Part shown: one piece after another, positions 28,439 to 34,296 of the stretch | How positions within the stretch are numbered: the stretch's first letter is position 1 | Layout: every line of letters starts with the position of its first letter | NCBI GenBank assembly: GCA_025362615.1 | Contig: JANYFQ010000179.1 | Coordinates: 1-34,296 of the forward strand | Source of the DNA: Hymenobacter sp. | GTDB taxonomy: Bacteria > Bacteroidota > Bacteroidia > Cytophagales > Hymenobacteraceae | Length of the DNA stretch: 34,296 bases | Direction of reading: 5' to 3' | Position numbers and translations under genes: made by a program | The notes under the pieces: generated by a model | Told to the model about the DNA's origin: nothing | What the model saw: only the letters and a program-made list of their open reading frames with translations | Databases searched by the model: none

Positions 28439-29164
28439 ATGTTCCGAATTGCCACCCTTTGCGCCTTTGTTTCCTTACTAAGCACCGCCCCCGCCTTCGC
28501 CCAACTCTACGACGTGCGAACCGGCGATGTCAGCTTCGACAAACGACCGCGCACCGCCCTCAAAGTGCAGGTCGATGGCCAGGCCACGGCCGTGCGCGAG
28601 TTCCTGCAAGCTTGGATGAAGCAGAGCTACAACGTGCGCTTCAAAACGGGCGGGGTGTTTGGCATTGGCAAAAGCGACGGCCTTGCCGCCCGCCAAACGC
28701 CCGCCAGCACCGTTTCGGGCAAACTGATTGACCTTTACGCGTCCTTCGTCGCGCCCTCCGATTCGGTGACGGAAGTGGCGTTCTTCGGAGGCTTCGATGA
28801 CAACACGTTTTTCTCGCCCGAGGCCACGCCCAATGAGTTCGGCTCCTTGCGCTCCATTGCCCAGAACTTCGCCGGCGCGGCCCGCCTCAAAGCCTACCGC
28901 GACCTGATTGCCGAAGCCGAGAAAAAGCTCAAAGAGGCAGAGAAAGAGAAAGAAAAGCTGGACAAAAGCACCGCCGATGCCCAGCGCAACACCACCAACA
29001 ACCTGGCCCGGATGGAAGAAATGCGGACCCAAAACCTGGCCAACCGCCGGCAAATAGCTTCCGATTCGGTGGCGTTGGGTAAGAATATCGTCGTGCGCCA
29101 AGCCGCCCAATTGCGCCTCCAGCGCCGCCGCGACCGCCTCACGGCCCTCGACCGAAAGAATTAG
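28439..29164 (+). CDS. Secreted hypothetical protein with C-terminal coiled coil
   Basis: Signal peptide MFRIATLCAFVSLLSTAPAFAQ; heptad-rich EAEKKLKEAEKEKEKLDKSTADAQ. Confidence 0.7.
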   Translation: MFRIATLCAFVSLLSTAPAFAQLYDVRTGDVSFDKRPRTALKVQVDGQATAVREFLQAWMKQSYNVRFKTGGVFGIGKSDGLAARQTPASTVSGKLIDLYASFVAPSDSVTEVAFFGGFDDNTFFSPEATPNEFGSLRSIAQNFAGAARLKAYRDLIAEAEKKLKEAEKEKEKLDKSTADAQRNTTNNLARMEEMRTQNLANRRQIASDSVALGKNIVVRQAAQLRLQRRRDRLTALDRKN

Positions 29165-29200
29165 TTTCAGCCCACCAGTTACCGTCTGTTCGCGTCGCCC

Positions 29201-29830
29201 ATGTCCCCTGGTTCCAACGATTCGCCCCTCGAAACCCTGCGGCAGCTCCGCGAAATGCTCGACGCGGGCACGCTGTCGCAACCCGAATTTGAAGCGTTGA
29301 AGCAGCAGTTGGTATTTAGGCCGGTTGCCCCCGAGCCGCCCGTACCAGCCGCGCCCCCCATCCCAGCAGTGCCCTCTGCTATCGCCCCGCAGCTCGCGGC
29401 CGAAGACGAGTCGAACTACCCGCCCGACGAGCCCAGAGAACTACGCCCAGCCGCCGCGCCCAGTGCCTTTGTGGTAGATAGCTACGAGGCCGCCGCCACC
29501 CCGCCGCCGGCCAACTACCTGAACCTGATACTGTCTATCGGCGGATTGCTGCTGCTTTTTGGGCTGGTGTTGTACCTGGCCGCCAACCGCCATCCGTCGG
29601 AACACATCGACAGCAGCAGCCTGCTGGCCAGCGACTCCGTGGCCGTGGTCGAGGTGGGGCCGCAGGCTGCCCCGCTACCCGCCGTGCCCGTCGCCGCGCC
29701 CGAAACCGTGCGCCTGGCCCCCGCCAACCCCGCGCCGCCGGTGCGGTACCCCAGCCGCCCGGCGGCCGACTCGGCGGCGACCCCAGCCGCCGACAGCGAC
29801 ACGGCTGCCGCCGAAGGGAATTCGCGTTGA
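29201..29830 (+). CDS. SHOCT-like domain protein with single TM segment
   Basis: N-terminal LETLRQLREMLDAGTLSQPEFEALKQQLV (SHOCT-like) and TM YLNLILSIGGLLLLFGLVLYLAA. Confidence 0.65.
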   Translation: MSPGSNDSPLETLRQLREMLDAGTLSQPEFEALKQQLVFRPVAPEPPVPAAPPIPAVPSAIAPQLAAEDESNYPPDEPRELRPAAAPSAFVVDSYEAAATPPPANYLNLILSIGGLLLLFGLVLYLAANRHPSEHIDSSSLLASDSVAVVEVGPQAAPLPAVPVAAPETVRLAPANPAPPVRYPSRPAADSAATPAADSDTAAAEGNSR

Positions 29831-29922
29831 ACAGTGTACCACCAAGCTCTGGGGCAGCACAGCTTGGTGGTACAGTCGTCCAACGCGAAACCCCTCCGGT
29901 GGCAGCACAGCTTGGTGGTACA
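29821..29922. repeat. Composite repeat: IR tgtaccaccaagct/agcttggtggtaca (29835-29848/29861-29874), outer IR ttcgcgttg/caacgcgaa (29821-29829/29881-29889), and 22-bp direct repeat (29853-29874, 29901-29922)
   Basis: ggcagcacagcttggtggtaca occurs twice exactly; nested inversions read directly. Confidence 0.92.
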
Positions 29923-29988
29923 TCGCTCTAACCCGCACATTTTCTACGCGTAACACAAACGTAACACGCCCCGGCCCGGCCCCGGCGG

Positions 29989-29996
29989 TAACTTTG
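29989..29996 (+). promoter_or_regulatory. TAACTTTG -7 element upstream of the response regulator
   Basis: Matches TAnnTTTG; supports a GTG start at 30032 rather than 29996. Confidence 0.55.
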
Positions 29997-30031
29997 TGGG
30001 CATAAGTGTTTCTCACGAAAACCCTCGTCCC

Positions 30032-30727
<696 letters not shown>

Positions 30728-30732
30728 GTTTA

Positions 30733-30949
30733 TCATTTAACATTTAGCATACAACATTTAGCATTGAATTGACTGCGAACGAAGTGTTCGGCGCGTAATT
30801 TTAGGGTTTGATTTGTGGACGGCCATTGCCCTGTGTCCAAACCCAGGGCAATGCCCTCAACGTGTCCGAACCCAAGGCGATGCCCTCAGTGGCTTGCCCC
30901 GCGTCAGACACCGTTGCCTGGTAAGTGTTAAATGCTAAATGTTAAATGA
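30733..30949. repeat. Inverted-heptamer cassette between response regulator and histidine kinase; perfect 18-bp arms (30733-30750 / 30932-30949)
   Basis: TCATTTAACATTTAGCAT vs ATGCTAAATGTTAAATGA; 7-nt period (ACATTTA GCATACA ACATTTA GCATTGA). Confidence 0.9.
30833..30890 (+). repeat. Two tandem 29-bp units inside the 30733-30949 cassette
   Basis: gtgtccaaacccagggcaatgccctcaac / gtgtccgaacccaaggcgatgccctcagt (24/29 identical). Confidence 0.85.
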
Positions 30950-30952
30950 AAA

Positions 30953-32005
30953 ATGAACCTCTCCTCCCGCACCGTTGCCGTCATCGTGGCTCTGCTCGTG
31001 GGCGCAGTGCTGACTACCTACGCCCGCATCGGCCCGACGCTGCCGTTTCGGGAGGCATTTCTGGCAGCGGGCATCACGGTGGCGGCCTGTTTCCTGCTGG
31101 TGTATTTGACATTTGAGGCGCTGCTTTTCCGCGAAATCAACGGCATTTACGCCGGCCTCGAGCACATCAAGCGCAAGGAGTTCAAGAAGCTGAGCAACAA
31201 ATTTCTCTTCCGACCCGAGCCGGTGAAGCGGGTGCGCGACGAAATTCTCGAAATGGCCGAGCGCCGCCAAGCCGAGCTCGACGAGTTGATGCGCCTGCAA
31301 GCCCTGCGCCGCGAGTTTCTGGCCGATGTGTCGCACGAGCTGAAAACGCCGCTCTTCGCCGCTCAAGGATTCGTTCACACCATCCTCGATGATGAAGACA
31401 ACGACATTGACCCCGCCACCCGCCGCAAGTTCCTGACCAAAGCCGCTGCTTCCCTCGACACCCTCGACACCTTGGTGCAGGACCTCGTAACCATCGCCCA
31501 ACTCGAAAAAGGCGTGGTGCGGATGCGCCGCCAACGCTTTGACCTCGTGGGCTTGGTGCAGGAAATATTTGAGCTGCTGGAGCAGCAGGCGGCCCGGCGC
31601 GACACCGCCCTGGAGCTGTTCCCGCCCAACCTGCCTACCGAGGGACTGTTGGTAGTAGCCGACCGCAACCGCATCCGACAGGTACTTATCAACATGATAG
31701 ACAATGCCATAAAGTACGGACGCGATGCCGGTACGGTGCGCGTTTCGTTGGTTGAGGGCAACCGGCAAATCCGCCTCGCCGTGCGCGACGATGGGGACGG
31801 CATTGCCCCCGAACACCAGGGCCGCATTTTTGAGCGTTTCTACCGCGTCGATAAAAGCCGCTCGCGTGACTCGGGTGGCACCGGTTTGGGCCTGGCCATC
31901 AGCAAGCACATCGTGGAAGCCCACAAGTCCAGCATTCGGGTGCAAAGCGAAGTGGGCGAGGGCACTACGCTCTCCTTCAAGCTCAACAAGCCAAAACCGA
32001 TGTAG
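30953..32005 (+). CDS. PhoR-type sensor histidine kinase
   Basis: Two N-terminal TM segments; FLADVSHELKTPLFAAQGF H-box; NMIDNAIKYG N-box; DDGDGIAPEHQGRIFERFYRVD; GGTGLGLAISKHIVEAH. Confidence 0.95.
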   Translation: MNLSSRTVAVIVALLVGAVLTTYARIGPTLPFREAFLAAGITVAACFLLVYLTFEALLFREINGIYAGLEHIKRKEFKKLSNKFLFRPEPVKRVRDEILEMAERRQAELDELMRLQALRREFLADVSHELKTPLFAAQGFVHTILDDEDNDIDPATRRKFLTKAAASLDTLDTLVQDLVTIAQLEKGVVRMRRQRFDLVGLVQEIFELLEQQAARRDTALELFPPNLPTEGLLVVADRNRIRQVLINMIDNAIKYGRDAGTVRVSLVEGNRQIRLAVRDDGDGIAPEHQGRIFERFYRVDKSRSRDSGGTGLGLAISKHIVEAHKSSIRVQSEVGEGTTLSFKLNKPKPM

Positions 32006-32145
32006 CGCGGGTTTTCAACCCGCGACGAGCGCAGCGAGTGTTTCGCGGCTGAGTTGGCGTAAGCACCGGCGCAAGGGTTGTACCATTCAACGAAGCCAAC
32101 GCAAGCCACTCGCTGCGCTCGTTGCGGGTTGAAAGCCCGTGCTAC
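32002..32145. repeat. REP/BIME-like pair: two 39-nt arms in inverted orientation (32002-32040 / 32107-32145, 36/39), each starting GTAG followed by a palindrome
   Basis: GTAGCGCGGGTTTTCAACCCGCGACGAGCGCAGCGAGTG vs reverse complement of the right arm GTAGCACGGGCTTTCAACCCGCAACGAGCGCAGCGAGTG. Confidence 0.88.
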
Positions 32146-32156
32146 CTGCCCCGGCC

Positions 32157-32164
32157 TACCTTTG
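32157..32164 (+). promoter_or_regulatory. TACCTTTG -7 element 10 nt before the RluA-family start codon
   Basis: ggcctacctttgcccttccctATG. Confidence 0.6.
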
Positions 32165-32173
32165 CCCTTCCCT

Positions 32174-32887
32174 ATGAAGCCTCCTCATTTCCCGGATTTA
32201 ATTATTTTCGAAAACGACGATTACGTCGTCGTGAACAAACCGCCGTTCCTCGCTTCGCTTGACGAGCGCGTGGGCGGCGCGCCCAACCTGTTGCGCCTCG
32301 CCCGCCAACACTACACCGACATTCAGCCCGCCCACCGCCTCGACCGCGACACCAGCGGTGCCATGGCCCTGGCCAAGCACCCCGAAGCCTACCGCCACTT
32401 GGCCATGCAGTTCGAGAGCCGCGAAGTCAGTAAGCAATACCACGCCGTGGTGTGGGGCACCCCCCAGCTCGATAACGTGCTGGTGCAGCGCAATATCGAA
32501 ACCACCAGCCGGGGCAAGGCCCGCCTCGCCTACAAGGGCAAGGAGGCCGAAACCCGCTTCACTACCCTCGAAACCTACGCCCGCCACGCCCTCGTGCTGG
32601 CCGAGCCCATCACCGGCCGGATGCACCAGATTCGTCTGCATCTCCAGTACCTGCAAGCCCCCATCGTGGGCGACCTGGCCTACGGCGGCGAAGATTTTTA
32701 CCTCTCGTCCCTCAAAAAGAAGTTCAATTTGAAGGACGGCGAAACCGAACAGCCCTTCATCAAGCGCTTCGCCCTGCACGCCCTGCGCCTCAAGTTTGCA
32801 GGGCTCGACGGAGCCGAAATCGCGGTGGAAGCGCCTTACCCGAAGGATTTTCGGGTGCTGGTGGAGGTGCTGGGACAGGCGCGGTAG
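32174..32887 (+). CDS. RluA-family pseudouridine synthase
   Basis: IIFENDDYVVVNKPP...AHRLDRDTSGAMALAKH (HRLDxxTSG) ...ITGRMHQIRLHLQYLQAPIVGDLAYGG. Confidence 0.95.
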   Translation: MKPPHFPDLIIFENDDYVVVNKPPFLASLDERVGGAPNLLRLARQHYTDIQPAHRLDRDTSGAMALAKHPEAYRHLAMQFESREVSKQYHAVVWGTPQLDNVLVQRNIETTSRGKARLAYKGKEAETRFTTLETYARHALVLAEPITGRMHQIRLHLQYLQAPIVGDLAYGGEDFYLSSLKKKFNLKDGETEQPFIKRFALHALRLKFAGLDGAEIAVEAPYPKDFRVLVEVLGQAR

Positions 32888-32912
32888 ACAAACTTTTTTC
32901 GGAAGGCCGTCG

Positions 32913-32920
32913 TACCTTTG
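32913..32920 (+). promoter_or_regulatory. TACCTTTG -7 element for the candidate ncRNA
   Basis: gtcgTACCTTTGtaacaac, exact match to TAnnTTTG. Confidence 0.6.
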
Positions 32921-32925
32921 TAACA

Positions 32926-33028
32926 ACAAAAAAATCGGTGTTAAAACCTTTCGGTTTAACCCCCTGCGTAAATCCTAGGTAGCCCAACGAAACACCCGTG
33001 GCTCTAGGCGCAAGCGCAGGGGGTTTTT
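32926..33028 (+). ncRNA. Candidate ~100-nt structured small RNA with intrinsic terminator
   Basis: Hairpin GTTAAAACC-TTTC-GGTTTAAC (32940-32960); long stem CCCCCTGCG (32960-32968) / CGCAGGGGG (33015-33023) followed by TTTTT; internal stem CCTAG(GT)AGCC (32974-32984) / GGCT-CTAGG (33000-33008). Confidence 0.6.
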
Positions 33029-33035
33029 CGTGCCA

Positions 33036-33422
33036 TTACAAGTCGACAACGCCCAAGTCATAAAAATTGACCAAATCCGGGGTTTCGCGTACGTAAAGCC
33101 AAATCAGGTACACCGTGCCGTTGAGTTCGTGCCGGGTTTCGAACCTGTGAATGAAGATGCCGGGTCGGGGTGGTACGTGGTTGTCGGCCTCTTTGCCCAA
33201 GTAAACGGCCTTCGACAAGATGACGGGTAAGTCAACAAGTGCCAAAGTCCGCAAATGGGTGTTGGGATACCGGCGCGAAATGCAGTGCTTCACGCCTTTG
33301 CGATTGATTATAATTGCTTTGTAAAGCGCAGGATGCGTAACGCAGGTGCCTGATAGGGTATCTAATACCCGGGCCTGCAACTGCCGACGTTCTGTGTCGG
33401 AAGGAATGGGATTGGGTTCCAT
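33036..33422 (-). CDS. Small protein resembling LPD3/BECR-type (phage polyvalent-protein nuclease-like) domains
   Basis: IIINRKGVKHCISRRYPNTHLRTLALVDLPVILSKAVYLGKEADNH...FIHRFETRHELNGTVYLIWLYVRETPDLVNFYDLGV resembles LPD3/PBECR patterns recalled from memory. Confidence 0.5.
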   Translation of the reverse strand: MEPNPIPSDTERRQLQARVLDTLSGTCVTHPALYKAIIINRKGVKHCISRRYPNTHLRTLALVDLPVILSKAVYLGKEADNHVPPRPGIFIHRFETRHELNGTVYLIWLYVRETPDLVNFYDLGVVDL

Positions 33423-33526
33423 GGGGTTTCTGTTTTCACTATTCTAGTACGAAACCCAGCCGTCCCTCTCCTTATGATGCGCCCCGTAATCGGTGCTGCC
33501 CGGTTGCAGATGTTTTGCGAAGGTAG

Positions 33527-33557
33527 TTGTTTGTCTGGCCTAAAAACAGTACCTTTG
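33527..33557 (+). promoter_or_regulatory. TTG-N20-TACCTTTG promoter for rplM
   Basis: TTG at 33527-33529, TACCTTTG at 33550-33557. Confidence 0.65.
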
Positions 33558-33631
33558 TGTCCGTTTTTCCCTGAGCCTACCCGGCTTGGGGTTCTTTTTC
33601 AGTTGCTTAGATTACTTTTTCAACACCTCTC

Positions 33632-34084
33632 ATGGACCACCTGAGCTTCAAGACGACCCACGTCAACAAGGCCAACGCCCACAAAAGCTGGGTCATCGTC
33701 GATGCCAGCGTCGCCCCGCTCGGCCGCGTGTGCAGCCAAATCGCCAACATCCTGCGCGGCAAGCACAAGCCCTCCTTCACCCCCAACTCCGACTGCGGCG
33801 ACAACGTGATTGTCCTCAACGCCGACAAGGTGCGCGTGACGGGCAAGAAACTGACCGAGAAGGTGTACATCACCCACTCGGGCTACCCCGGCGGCCAGAA
33901 GCGCCGCAGCCTGCGCGAGCAGATGAACCGCGACTCGCGCCGCGTCATCGAGCACGCCGTGCGCGGAATGCTGCAAGGCAACCGCCTCGGCGCTGAGCAG
34001 TACCGCAATATGTACGTTTACGCTGGCACCGAGCATCCGCACGAGGCCCAGCAGCCCCAGGCAATTGAACTGACCAACCTGTAA
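33632..34084 (+). CDS. rplM: 50S ribosomal protein L13
   Basis: SWVIVDASVAPLGRVCSQIANILRGKHKPSFTPNSDCGDNVIVLNADKVRVTGKKLTEKVYITHSGYPGG. Confidence 0.97.
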   Translation: MDHLSFKTTHVNKANAHKSWVIVDASVAPLGRVCSQIANILRGKHKPSFTPNSDCGDNVIVLNADKVRVTGKKLTEKVYITHSGYPGGQKRRSLREQMNRDSRRVIEHAVRGMLQGNRLGAEQYRNMYVYAGTEHPHEAQQPQAIELTNL

Positions 34085-34107
34085 GCCAACCGGCTTACGC
34101 TTTTTTT
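34081..34107 (+). terminator. Intrinsic terminator/attenuator-like hairpin between rplM and rpsI
   Basis: GTAAGCC-AACC-GGCTTAC-GC-TTTTTTT; overlaps the rplM stop codon. Confidence 0.65.
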
Positions 34108-34118
34108 ACTTTCACTAA

Positions 34119-34296
34119 ATGGCAATTACCAACACCTCTGGTAGAAGAAAAACCTCGGTGGCCCGCATTTATATGCAGGCCGGGCAAGGGAATATCACTA
34201 TCAACGACCGCGACATTAAGGTTTACTTCAGCAACGAGTTGCTGGAGAACGTCGTGAACCAGCCCCTCACCCTGCTTGAGCAAGTCGGCCAGTACG
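34119..34296 (+). CDS. rpsI: 30S ribosomal protein S9, 5' portion truncated by the window end
   Basis: MAITNTSGRRKTSVARIYMQAGQGNITINDRDIKVYFSNELLENVVNQPLTLLEQVGQY. Confidence 0.95.
   Translation, partial: MAITNTSGRRKTSVARIYMQAGQGNITINDRDIKVYFSNELLENVVNQPLTLLEQVGQY

Noticed and set aside
32926-33028. SRP (4.5S) RNA, tmRNA or tRNA identity for the ncRNA candidate
   Set aside because: No GGAAGCAG-type SRP apical loop, no tmRNA tag/acceptor features, no tRNA cloverleaf or T-loop consensus.
32926-33422. Classical type III toxin-antitoxin locus
   Set aside because: The RNA lacks the tandem repeat array upstream of and co-oriented with the toxin; orientation is convergent. Kept only as a speculative RNA-regulated idea.

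Overview
The window looks like a GC-rich Bacteroidota chromosome segment, probably Hymenobacter or a close relative. This is inferred from T9SS tail domains, TamL/TamB, TAnnTTTG promoters and protein style; no database search was run. Recognisable genes are rsmI, phhA, a pterin-4a-carbinolamine dehydratase, ogt, a secreted beta-helix-like protein followed by a ~3.37-kaa T9SS-exported CARDB/Ig-like giant protein, a zinc-ribbon membrane protein, tamL and tamB (tamB frameshifted), a J-domain protein, a DUF2490-like pseudogene, an S9 peptidase, several hypotheticals, a PhoB/PhoR-type two-component pair, an RluA-family pseudouridine synthase, a small LPD3/BECR-like protein, rplM and the start of rpsI. 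The most unusual content is non-coding: (i) 7-nt repeat arrays directly 5' of both phhA and its cofactor-recycling partner; (ii) intergenic cassettes bounded by inverted 7- or 8-nt arrays, two lying inside apparent operons; (iii) several unrelated palindromic elements that overlap or supply the stop codon of the preceding gene; (iv) a REP/BIME-like pair with GTAG heads; (v) a ~72-bp repeat present twice in inverted orientation; (vi) a compact structured ncRNA candidate with its own promoter and terminator at 32.9-33.0 kb.
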